A DNA stretch of 64,000 bases, taken from Cellvibrio sp. KY-GH-1 (GTDB taxonomy: Bacteria > Pseudomonadota > Gammaproteobacteria > Pseudomonadales > Cellvibrionaceae). Shown in pieces: positions 1-9,589 of the stretch; within the stretch, counting starts at the first letter, position 1, and every line of letters begins with the position of its first letter. A model generated the notes under the pieces. It had not been told where the DNA came from, did not search any database, and was given only the letters and a program-made list of their open reading frames with translations. The position numbers were made by a program, and so were the translations under genes. The stretch covers positions 3,431,501 to 3,495,500 of the forward strand of contig NZ_CP031728.1 in the NCBI RefSeq assembly GCF_008806975.1, read 5' to 3'.

Positions 1-3000
1 GAACACGGTTCGCAATTCCGCATGTTTTTCCACTAATACGTTCACAGCCGCTTGGAAACTGTCGATATGCAGGACCTTACGATAATGAAGCTGACTGATG
101 CCGAACCATTTAAAAGGCGCATCGAAATAAGAGAAAATCCAATTTTGTGCAGGCCCAACCGGAAGCACTTTCTCAATCACAGGCACTGCTGTCGATTCAG
201 ATTTCTTTTCTGAATTAGCCGTCAATTGGTTCAGAAGCACTTTCCGATCGAGTTTTCCGTTGCTATTTTTCGGCAACGCACTGTCTGACCAGAAGATAAA
301 ATGGGGCACCATGTAATCCGGACAGCGCTCGTTGATAAACGACTTAATCTCTGCTTCGGCGGTTTGCGCTCCCGCGTACCACATGATCAACTTATCAGTA
401 CCGCCCTGATTAACAAGCAACACCGCCGCTTCATTAATGTTTTTGTGGCTGGACGCGATATTTTCTATCTCACCCAGCTCAACCCGGAAACCGCGAATTT
501 TTACCTGACTATCAATACGGCCATGATAGTTAAACGAACCATCTTCGTTTTCCGTTGCAAGGTCTCCCGTTCTGTACAGAGTAGCTCCGGGAACTGAGGC
601 AAACTTGTTGGCAATAAATGCCTTAGCGGTCAATTGCGGTTCATACAGATATTCTTTGGCAACCTGGATACCACCAATGCATAACTCGCCCATTTCACCC
701 GGCTTAACTTGATTACCATCTTGATCGATAATTACCAGAGAAACGTTGTCAATCGCCTTTCCAATCGGGATAGGAACTGCATCCCCGGGACGCTCACTAA
801 TAACGTGATAAGTAACATCGATAGACGCTTCGGTAGGACCATATAAATTGCACAACCCTACATTTAATTGATAGGCATCTATCCATTGCTGAACGGTATT
901 GGTAGCCAGAGCTTCACCAGAGAATGCCAGCCAACGCAAGGATTTAAATTGGTGTTTATCCGTATCAATATTGGAAATAAAAGCACCAAACATCGACGGG
1001 ACAAAATGAGCAATATTAATTGACTCCGCTTCAAGCCAATCCGCAAATTCCCAAGGGTTCGATACAGTGTCTTTCTCCACCGCGCTTACGATGCCGCCGA
1101 ACATCAGCGGCCAAAACAATTCCCACAAAGAAACATCAAAACAGCAAGATGTCTTCTGGGCAACTTTTTCGCCCGGACGCAATTGGAATAGTTTCTGATG
1201 CCATTCAAGACGATTGTTGTAACCTTCATGATTCAACACTACGCCTTTTGGATTACCGGTAGAGCCAGAGGTAAATAGGACTACCATGTTATCCCGTGGA
1301 TCTATGGATTGTTCTAGTCGCTCGCCGGGTTGAGTGATCCAAGTGGATGCAGGTACAACATTTTTGACAATTTTTCCAAAACTTTCGCATTGCACCTGAT
1401 TCGCATCGCCCAACAATACAATCGATTCAAGTACCGTGCCTTCGGTTCTATTTGCTCTATCCGCTGGAAACAAATCATCGAGTACGTCAAGCAGCGCAGG
1501 ATCTGTCACCAACGTTTTAATCCGCGCGTGCTTTAAAATGTAGCTCATTCTTCCTGCAGGATAGGTTGGGTCGATAGGCACATAGGCTGCACCGGATTTT
1601 AAAATCGCCAGTATCCCCACCAGCATTAAAGGTCCGCGGTTGGAAATAACGCCTACAAAATCGCCGGTGCTAATCCCCTGTTCTTTTAGCACGCGAGCGA
1701 TCTTATTGGATTGAGTGTCCAACTCTCGATACGAGATGGATTGCCCCTGCTGATTAGTAACGGCTACCGCATCCGGTGTTACTTGAGCCTGATGCACGAT
1801 GCGTTCAATCGGGGTGAGAAATGATTCGTCACAGCTCACTCTCGTTTCTGCGACTGCCACCGACTTGCTCAACACAGTAGCGGGCGTTGCTTGTGCACTA
1901 ATGATTGACGCGCTGCGTTGGATGGCCGCAATCATTTCGCTTAAACTACGACACTTGATTAATGCAGAGCGATTGATAGTTTTATTCCAGGTATACAGCT
2001 GTGTAACCAGTTTGATTTTATCGATGGAATCAAAACCGAGATCTGCCTCAAGATCTTTCTCGGCGTCGCTTAGCGTAAGAGAAGCATTAAGTACCTTATT
2101 CGCATGTTCAAGCACAATGGCCGTTTCCGGAAACCCATCCACGCGAGCCAAAGCCGCCTCGGAATCAGCCACAAAATCTTGTGCGATAAATGACTCCAGA
2201 CTTGCGATGTAGTCGTCAACTAAACTATTGATTAAGGCAGACGAGAAAAAACTCGTATCATAGTTTACAAAGATATGTAGCTGCCCATCGAAAATTTCCT
2301 GAAGTAAATCAATACTGCCCGGAGAATTAGAGGTCCCCGCGGTGTATTGCACTACGCGAAGGTCGCCGTAACAGCATTCAATACCCGTCTGTCCGGTGTA
2401 AGGAAAATACAAATTCGATTTAACGGCCGCCAGCATTAAGTCAACTGCATGCTTCGGCAACAGGTTCTGCTCGGTTAATGGCAATTGCTTAACAAGTGCG
2501 GTCAAATCCCGAGCTTGCTTTATGTCAACACCATATAAAATCGAGTCATTAATGGTGTTTTGCACAGACTCAAGTCCATGCAGGCGATCTTCAATATTGT
2601 TACGTGAGAAGCTAATTGATAGGTTCTGTGCAAAACACCCCATGGTATTCGTTAACGATAAATCCGGATAATTCCGTCCCCCAGTGGGGATTTGCAAGGT
2701 TATGTCCTGGCTGCTCTTATCGTATTGTGCAACAACCCGGATAAATGCATTTACCAACAGCGTATTCATTGAATATCGCGAGCGTTTCGTTAACGCAAAT
2801 AATTTCTCGGTTAACGTCGAATCCAGTACACGCTTGGCGCATTCAAATTTTACGCTACTACGATCGCGAAGATTACCCTCGGGATTAAAGGTATAACTAC
2901 CCGCTAACGCAGTAGGAGTCTCTGTAGGTGTTTCGCTTTCGGTGTAGCTATTAATTCGATTGATTAGGTCGACGTATTTTTCCGTTGAACCATATTCAGC

Positions 3001-6000
3001 CACTGGAATTACCGCGCCAGTTAATTCTGCGGTGTAAAGCTGCAAAAACTCTCGCAGCGCCTGCTGGTTACTTAGACCATCGGAGATAATGTGTTCGTTA
3101 CTCCAAAACAGAACATATTCTTCATCGCCTTTTTGGTAGAGCGAAAACTCATGCAAGGGCCACTGCTCCATGTTCCACTGGCGATTTAGTTGCGCATTAA
3201 ACGCTTGCAGAATTACCGCATCCTTATCAGGTACAGCACGAATATCCGTACATTGAATGTGGGGCGCGGTGTAATCACGAACAAAATCGACCTTAACATC
3301 GGAAAAAGTTGCTGATTTTTTCCCGGGCCATTGGAAACCAAGCTGCAAGACTGGATGACGTTCAATTAGCTTCTTCCAGACAGCGTTGGCAACATCCAGG
3401 TTGAGCGGGCCTTTTAGCTCCACATATGAACACAAAGAGCTCGAGTTGGTAATAAAATACGTTGGCAAAAATAGGTATTGCGAATCAAGCAAGGGAACAC
3501 CGTTGTGTGGCGCAATTTCGTGTTGCACGGCTACCGGTGGTAACGCCTCGGCAGCAACCGCAACGGACGACACGCTCGCTTCCGCTTTGGTAAAAATGTC
3601 GATCAAACCTGAGATGGTTTGCGCTTGCCCAACGATGCTATTCATTCCAAGGTTATTAAAATATTCCAGCTCGGCTTCCGGCCTCGATGAGATAAGCTCA
3701 TTAATCAAGCTCATCATTTTTATCGAGTCCAATCCAACATCTGCTGCCAGATGGGCGTTGTCTGTAAGGTCAGCTACTTTGACATCAACAAGCTGAGCCA
3801 CTTTCTCTCTTACCAGCGCAGGAATAGCGGATACTGCCGGTTTGGTTACAACGGATTCTGTTACTAGAACTCGCTCGGGCATTGCAACGGCTACAGGCAC
3901 ACTTACCGGCTCGACTACTAATGTTTCGCTGACCTTTGCATCAATCCAGCAACGCGTTTTAGCGAAAGGATAGGTCGGTAGCTGGATCTTTTGTGCAGCT
4001 ACATTGGTATATAGCAACTGCCAATTGAAGTTAACTCCCAGTAGCCACCATTTTGCTAATTGCCTGTTGTTACCACTTTGCAAGATGTACCCTTGCAAAC
4101 TGTCGTCCAGTAAATCTTGAACAGGAATATGATTACTGGCCTTGCTGCCTCGACAATCAATGTGATCCAGCGTGCCGGCCAAATATCCACCTAATTTTTC
4201 GCGCAAGTCTCGCCAATTACTTACCGTAAAAGCCAGGCGCTCTTCCATCGGCACGCGACCAACTTGCAAGGTATAAATGAAATCGCGCAATGAGGTAGTG
4301 GCGCGCGCGGAAGAATCCACATAGGCAATTAAATTGTGTACCGACTCATCCAGTTGCGCAGCGGATTTTGCAGACAGCACGAAGAGATATGAGCTCTGCT
4401 CAACGGAGTGTTGGCGAGGGGCCACATACTCTTCCAATACCAGGTGGGCATTGGTACCGCCAAATCCAAACGAACTTACACCGGCAACCAGTGGCAACTC
4501 GCGTCCATCGCCATCCAGAGTTCTTACCCAATCACGTTTTTTATCGACGATATAAAACGGTGAATTCTCCAGTTTAATCAGGGGATTTAAATCGGTGAAA
4601 TGAAGGTTAGACGGCAGCTCACGCGCCCTCATTGAAAGAATTACTTTGATAACACCGGCAATACCAGCGGCGGGTTCCAGATGACCAATGTTGGATTTCA
4701 CCGACCCAATACCGCAATAGTTATATTTGGAAACCGGAGCACCTGACTCTGCTGCCAACATTGAAAATGCTGACTTGATACCTTCTACCTCCACCGGATC
4801 GCCAAGGTTAGTGCCCGTACCATGCAATTCAATATAGGAGACACGTTCGGCGCCAATACCGGCTTCAGAATAAGCCTTAAACAGTAATCGCGCCTGTGCA
4901 GCAGGATTAGGAGCAGTGATCGAATTACTACGACCACCATGGTTTACTGCAGCGCCTTTTATAACGGCTAATATATTATCGCCATCTTCAATGGCGGCTT
5001 TTAATGGCTTTAATAATACCGCCGCAACACCCTCACCTTTTACATAACCATTGGCATCCTTATCAAACGTCTTACAGCGGCCGTCGGGAGAATAGATATT
5101 GAGTTGGCTGGTTCCGATCATTGTCTTGGGCGAAAGAATAACGCTAACCCCTCCCGCTATCGCCATACGCGACTCACCCGACTGAATCGATCTAATCGCT
5201 CTGTTAATTGCTACCAGGCTACCTGAACAGGCTGTATCTACTGCTTCACTCGGGCCATCAAAATCAAAATAATAGGAAATCCGGTTGGGGATCATGTTGA
5301 GCGAATTACCAATCGCCATTTCAGCGTTATAACGCACCCCATTGCGATCGAGGTAATCCTTATAATCGCTAAATTCAACACCAACAAAGACACCCACATT
5401 ATTGCCTTTCAATTCCGTTGCGTTGTAGCCGGCAGACTCGATTGTTTTCCAAACTGTTTGGAGAAACAGTCGTTGTTGCGGATCCATATAAACCGCTTCG
5501 CCGACAGACAGGTCAAAGAATTGATGATCAAAATATTCGATATGGGGCATAAAACCACCCCACTTTGAATTGGATTTATTTGCTGCACCGAAGGTGCTGC
5601 CATAGTGATCCTGCCAACGCCAACGCAACGGCGGTATTTCACTGATGGGATCTACACCTTCACTTAAATTTTGCCAGAACACATCCAAATTTTCCGCACC
5701 TGGAAACATGCCGTCCATACCAATAATGGCAACAGGTTCGCCGTAGGTATGCGGCACCGATGTTTGATCCGAAAATTGATTTTTCACCAATTGATCCACC
5801 GGTTTGGCAAACGCTTTCTCTTGATCGCCAAGATTACCAATAGTGGAGGCAAAAGCTTTTTGCAGACTGGAAAGATGCTCAGTCATTAAATATTGCTTCA
5901 TCTTGTTCAATGTATTGGAGGAGAAAAATACGGCAGGCGAAATTTCAACATCCAGCAGCGTTTTGAAATTGGCTGCAAATTCACGCAACACAATTGAATC

Positions 6001-9000
6001 AAAGCCCATATCCCCAAACACCTTATTCGGGTCTATGCGATCTTTCGGCAATTGGATCGCCTTACTGATCATCTCACGCAGTTTTTCATCGAGCTGCTGC
6101 GTCAATTGACTTGCGGGACCAGGAATCACATTAGGAGCTTTCTGAGCAACATCCGTATTGACGATTGCGTTATCAATTTGGACGGATTGATCATGAGCAT
6201 TGTATCGCTGCAAAGTATGCTCTAAGCGCGCCAGCACACCATGTAATGGCATTACTTGAGCGAATGAAGACCCCATAATATCGTTAAAAATTGAGAGTCC
6301 TTGTCGGTCCGACAAGGGAACAATTCCCACGGATTCTTTCATCGCATTTAAAATACTTTTTTCTATCGTCATTCCGCCCTCTTCCCAGATTGGCCAATTG
6401 ATAGAAATACTTTTCCCTGATCGCAATTTTTTATCTTTTAGATTGTTTCGCCAACGGCAGAGCTCATCCAGATAAGCGTTGCCATAGGCATAATCTGTTT
6501 GCCCCATGTTTCCTAGTACTGAACTCACTGAGGAAAATGTAACAAAAAAGTCCAACGGCATCGCCGCACTTTCCTGATCCAGGTTAAAAACACCTTTAAT
6601 TTTTGTATCGATAACCGACTTGAAATCTGGCCAGCTTTTTCGATTAATCAGGCAATCTCTAATTACACCAGCGCTGTGGATAATGCCATTAAGTTTGACA
6701 AAGCGATTTGATATTTTTTCAAAGAGGACATGAACGTCTGCTTCCGACGTAATATCACAGGAGTAATATACAACCTCATTGTTGTTTTCCCGTAAAGTTT
6801 CTAGAAACTCCTTATTCGACTCGGTCAGCGCTGACCGTCCCGTTAGCGCCAATTTCACCCCACCTACTGAGGCTATCCGCTTGGCAAATACCTTTCCCAA
6901 TCCGCCCAAGCCACCGGTGATCAAGTAAGTTCCTTTATGTTTAATCCACTCATTCGACCCAACTGTTGAAGTAAGTTCTATGGACTGAATCTTCTCAACA
7001 GCACGTCGTCTCGCTCGATACTTAACAACAACGGAACTTGACGCAACTTCCATAAGTTCGGCCGCCAAAGCAGTTACCTGATACTCCAGGGAATGCTCTT
7101 GACTGGTTTCGAAGATTACATGCTTAACATTGAGATTCTTCAGCTCAGCTTTGACGGACTTAACAAATCCGGAATAGGCCAAACTTGATAAATCCGACAG
7201 ACATCCATTATCTACGGACCAGACAATTATTTTGGGCAGGGACGTTTTACTGTCGTTGGAAATTCGCTTTACCAAATTTAGGAGAGGTTGAATTCCAGCA
7301 TATAAAGACTCTGCGGTACCGCTTTTTTCGTTGGCTTCTATAGCAGCATTTTTCCACGCATAGATAATGGCATCTAATGGTTTCGTTTTGGAAGCAGCCC
7401 TTAAAAGCAATTCCATGTCTTCCATGTGATCTTGACGAACCGTATAACTATTGTCTGAGTCGTAACTATACATATCCCCAAGGGCAACAAAATTGGCATG
7501 ATTAAAATGACGTGCAATCAACGGGTAATCACCAGTTTCATTGCTGAAGACCAATAGGTTGGATTGGGAATTCCCGGTATCACCAGTTGGAATTGATTTT
7601 TCAACCCAAGTTTGAGTTAAATACATATCGCCTACCAGTTGGGATGCTGGAGCCAGCGCTGTCTGTAACGGAGCTACCCCAGCGCTTTCCTTCGCCACAT
7701 GCGTTGTTTCGTTTGCAATTACCTCAGCCGGCGAACGAGGAACCCAGTAACTCTCTTTCAAGAAAGGATAACCCGGTAAAGATACGCGCCTAGGATGGAA
7801 ATCTTTTAACAGAGAGCTAGGCTTCTTGACTTCGCCAATCACCCATTTTTTAGCAAAGCTAATTAGCTCCTCAATTTTAAGGGAAGTGAAAGCGAACTCC
7901 TGCTTAGAATCTGGCGCGTCTGTTGCTCCTTCAAAAAGGTTTTCAATATTGCGCTCCCCTCGCATGAAATCGCGTAATTTTTCCAACAGTTCTTCAATAT
8001 TATTGGCAACTATTGCAAGACGTACCGCCATATCCTGACGACCTTCAAGCAGCGTGTGGGAGACATTGACAAGGCTAAAGTGTTTGGTCGTTTTATTCCT
8101 TTCAATCCACACAACTAAAGACTGCACATAGGTGGCCAATTGTTGTTTATGCGCGACGGATAACGGGATTAGGCAAGGCATATCGGCATGAGCTTGCTCA
8201 GGAACATCAAATGATTGAAGGATCATATGAGTATTAGAACCGCCTGCACCGAATGAACTTATCCCAGCTAACTTTTTCTTGCCCACCGCCCATGAGCTGA
8301 TTTCCCTTTGCAGAAAGAACGGAGTGCTTTTTAAATCAATGTATTCGCTTTCCTTATTTGAATTAATCGTTGGCACCAATGTTTCGTGCTTCATTTGTAA
8401 AAGAATTTTAGTAATTCCTGATATACCCGCCGCCGCCTCGAGATGTCCAATATTCGCTTTCACCGAGCCTAACGCACAAAACTGCTTGTCTGTAGTTTCC
8501 GAACCAAACGCCTTGGCCAAGCCTCGGATCTCAATCGGATCGCCCAGCGCGGTACCAGTACCATGAGCTTCGATATAGCTGATTGAACGTGGATCGATTC
8601 GGGATTTTTTAACAACGGTGGCAATCAAGTTTGCCTGTGCCACCGGATTAGGTACCGTATAGCCGCTGGTTTTTCCGCCTGAATTTAACGAGCTGCCCCG
8701 AATAACTCCGTAGATGTTGTCTCCATCTCTCAAGGCATGATTCAGAGGCTTCAACAACACAGCACCTACTCCCTCTCCATCGGCAAAACCATCTGCTCCT
8801 TGACCAAAGCTATGGCACTTTCCCGTGGGAGACAGCATGCCACGCTTGGCGAGCACTTCCATCTGCGCGGGATGGAGAATTAAATTCACACCACCCGCCA
8901 GAGCAACTTCACACTCATTGCGGCGAATGCTCTCACAGGCAAGATGAATCGCTGTAAGGGAAGATGAGCAAGCAGTATCTACGGCAAGACTAGGCCCGTT

Positions 9001-9588
9001 AAAATTCAATGTATATGACACACGATTTGCTAATGACCAAAACATCGCATTGCACATGTAGTTTTGATCAGTTTTGTGTGTCTCATTCCACAGGGACGCG
9101 CCCAGAATTGAGTAGTTGGAATTCATCACGCCTACAAAAACACCTACCTTTCCACTACTGTTAGCCAAGGTCCTTGGTGTATAACCCGCGTCTTCTATCG
9201 TGTGCCACGCGGTTTGCAGGAACAAGCGCTCCTGAGGATCCATTGAGATAGCTTCTCGCGGAGCAATACCAAAAAATTGCGGATCAAACTTATCGACATC
9301 TGCGATAAAGCCACCTCGGGTTCTTGCCGAGTCAACATCGGTACCACGCTTGAATTCCTCGGGCCGCCAGCGGCTGTCGGGAATATCAGTAACACAGTCT
9401 CGCCCAGTGACCAAATTGTCCCAAAAAGTTTCTATGTTATCCGCCATAGGATAACGACCACCCAAACCCACAATGGCAATAACATCGTCGGGGATTTTTC
9501 TATCGGCTTGATTGTTTGCCTTTGCACTAATCTTTTTTTGCAAAAGCTTGGCTAACAATTCGCGTTTGTTTTTTTCGTTGAGGCTCAT
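1..9588 (-). CDS. Trans-AT PKS/NRPS hybrid megasynthase (3' end outside window)
   Basis: At least 3,196 codons stay open to base 1. Domains seen (residues approximate): N-terminal docking-like helix 1-20; KS 25-455 (Cys207, His342); KR 650-1080 (TGGLGGLG near 892, Tyr1033); ACP (Ser1198); KS 1282-1715 (Cys1454 in DTACSGS, His1589); ACP (Ser1955); condensation domain 2045-2470 (HIISDG, His2166); carrier (Ser2521); adenylation domain 2590-3110 ending in NGKLDRK; then the start of a second condensation domain at about 3138. There is no AT anywhere, which places it with trans-AT synthases. The A-domain pocket, read by alignment to GrsA, is D-V-W-H-A-S-L-I-D-K, closest to serine. No carrier sits between A and the last C. 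The ATG lies one base past the stop of the preceding PKS gene, with GGAG 8 bases upstream, so coupled translation is likely. The product is unknown. Confidence 0.93.
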   Translation of the reverse strand, partial: MSLNEKNKRELLAKLLQKKISAKANNQADRKIPDDVIAIVGLGGRYPMADNIETFWDNLVTGRDCVTDIPDSRWRPEEFKRGTDVDSARTRGGFIADVDKFDPQFFGIAPREAISMDPQERLFLQTAWHTIEDAGYTPRTLANSSGKVGVFVGVMNSNYSILGASLWNETHKTDQNYMCNAMFWSLANRVSYTLNFNGPSLAVDTACSSSLTAIHLACESIRRNECEVALAGGVNLILHPAQMEVLAKRGMLSPTGKCHSFGQGADGFADGEGVGAVLLKPLNHALRDGDNIYGVIRGSSLNSGGKTSGYTVPNPVAQANLIATVVKKSRIDPRSISYIEAHGTGTALGDPIEIRGLAKAFGSETTDKQFCALGSVKANIGHLEAAAGISGITKILLQMKHETLVPTINSNKESEYIDLKSTPFFLQREISSWAVGKKKLAGISSFGAGGSNTHMILQSFDVPEQAHADMPCLIPLSVAHKQQLATYVQSLVVWIERNKTTKHFSLVNVSHTLLEGRQDMAVRLAIVANNIEELLEKLRDFMRGERNIENLFEGATDAPDSKQEFAFTSLKIEELISFAKKWVIGEVKKPSSLLKDFHPRRVSLPGYPFLKESYWVPRSPAEVIANETTHVAKESAGVAPLQTALAPASQLVGDMYLTQTWVEKSIPTGDTGNSQSNLLVFSNETGDYPLIARHFNHANFVALGDMYSYDSDNSYTVRQDHMEDMELLLRAASKTKPLDAIIYAWKNAAIEANEKSGTAESLYAGIQPLLNLVKRISNDSKTSLPKIIVWSVDNGCLSDLSSLAYSGFVKSVKAELKNLNVKHVIFETSQEHSLEYQVTALAAELMEVASSSVVVKYRARRRAVEKIQSIELTSTVGSNEWIKHKGTYLITGGLGGLGKVFAKRIASVGGVKLALTGRSALTESNKEFLETLRENNNEVVYYSCDITSEADVHVLFEKISNRFVKLNGIIHSAGVIRDCLINRKSWPDFKSVIDTKIKGVFNLDQESAAMPLDFFVTFSSVSSVLGNMGQTDYAYGNAYLDELCRWRNNLKDKKLRSGKSISINWPIWEEGGMTIEKSILNAMKESVGIVPLSDRQGLSIFNDIMGSSFAQVMPLHGVLARLEHTLQRYNAHDQSVQIDNAIVNTDVAQKAPNVIPGPASQLTQQLDEKLREMISKAIQLPKDRIDPNKVFGDMGFDSIVLREFAANFKTLLDVEISPAVFFSSNTLNKMKQYLMTEHLSSLQKAFASTIGNLGDQEKAFAKPVDQLVKNQFSDQTSVPHTYGEPVAIIGMDGMFPGAENLDVFWQNLSEGVDPISEIPPLRWRWQDHYGSTFGAANKSNSKWGGFMPHIEYFDHQFFDLSVGEAVYMDPQQRLFLQTVWKTIESAGYNATELKGNNVGVFVGVEFSDYKDYLDRNGVRYNAEMAIGNSLNMIPNRISYYFDFDGPSEAVDTACSGSLVAINRAIRSIQSGESRMAIAGGVSVILSPKTMIGTSQLNIYSPDGRCKTFDKDANGYVKGEGVAAVLLKPLKAAIEDGDNILAVIKGAAVNHGGRSNSITAPNPAAQARLLFKAYSEAGIGAERVSYIELHGTGTNLGDPVEVEGIKSAFSMLAAESGAPVSKYNYCGIGSVKSNIGHLEPAAGIAGVIKVILSMRARELPSNLHFTDLNPLIKLENSPFYIVDKKRDWVRTLDGDGRELPLVAGVSSFGFGGTNAHLVLEEYVAPRQHSVEQSSYLFVLSAKSAAQLDESVHNLIAYVDSSARATTSLRDFIYTLQVGRVPMEERLAFTVSNWRDLREKLGGYLAGTLDHIDCRGSKASNHIPVQDLLDDSLQGYILQSGNNRQLAKWWLLGVNFNWQLLYTNVAAQKIQLPTYPFAKTRCWIDAKVSETLVVEPVSVPVAVAMPERVLVTESVVTKPAVSAIPALVREKVAQLVDVKVADLTDNAHLAADVGLDSIKMMSLINELISSRPEAELEYFNNLGMNSIVGQAQTISGLIDIFTKAEASVSSVAVAAEALPPVAVQHEIAPHNGVPLLDSQYLFLPTYFITNSSSLCSYVELKGPLNLDVANAVWKKLIERHPVLQLGFQWPGKKSATFSDVKVDFVRDYTAPHIQCTDIRAVPDKDAVILQAFNAQLNRQWNMEQWPLHEFSLYQKGDEEYVLFWSNEHIISDGLSNQQALREFLQLYTAELTGAVIPVAEYGSTEKYVDLINRINSYTESETPTETPTALAGSYTFNPEGNLRDRSSVKFECAKRVLDSTLTEKLFALTKRSRYSMNTLLVNAFIRVVAQYDKSSQDITLQIPTGGRNYPDLSLTNTMGCFAQNLSISFSRNNIEDRLHGLESVQNTINDSILYGVDIKQARDLTALVKQLPLTEQNLLPKHAVDLMLAAVKSNLYFPYTGQTGIECCYGDLRVVQYTAGTSNSPGSIDLLQEIFDGQLHIFVNYDTSFFSSALINSLVDDYIASLESFIAQDFVADSEAALARVDGFPETAIVLEHANKVLNASLTLSDAEKDLEADLGFDSIDKIKLVTQLYTWNKTINRSALIKCRSLSEMIAAIQRSASIISAQATPATVLSKSVAVAETRVSCDESFLTPIERIVHQAQVTPDAVAVTNQQGQSISYRELDTQSNKIARVLKEQGISTGDFVGVISNRGPLMLVGILAILKSGAAYVPIDPTYPAGRMSYILKHARIKTLVTDPALLDVLDDLFPADRANRTEGTVLESIVLLGDANQVQCESFGKIVKNVVPASTWITQPGERLEQSIDPRDNMVVLFTSGSTGNPKGVVLNHEGYNNRLEWHQKLFQLRPGEKVAQKTSCCFDVSLWELFWPLMFGGIVSAVEKDTVSNPWEFADWLEAESINIAHFVPSMFGAFISNIDTDKHQFKSLRWLAFSGEALATNTVQQWIDAYQLNVGLCNLYGPTEASIDVTYHVISERPGDAVPIPIGKAIDNVSLVIIDQDGNQVKPGEMGELCIGGIQVAKEYLYEPQLTAKAFIANKFASVPGATLYRTGDLATENEDGSFNYHGRIDSQVKIRGFRVELGEIENIASSHKNINEAAVLLVNQGGTDKLIMWYAGAQTAEAEIKSFINERCPDYMVPHFIFWSDSALPKNSNGKLDRKVLLNQLTANSEKKSESTAVPVIEKVLPVGPAQNWIFSYFDAPFKWFGISQLHYRKVLHIDSFQAAVNVLVEKHAELRTVF

Positions 9589-9589
9589 T

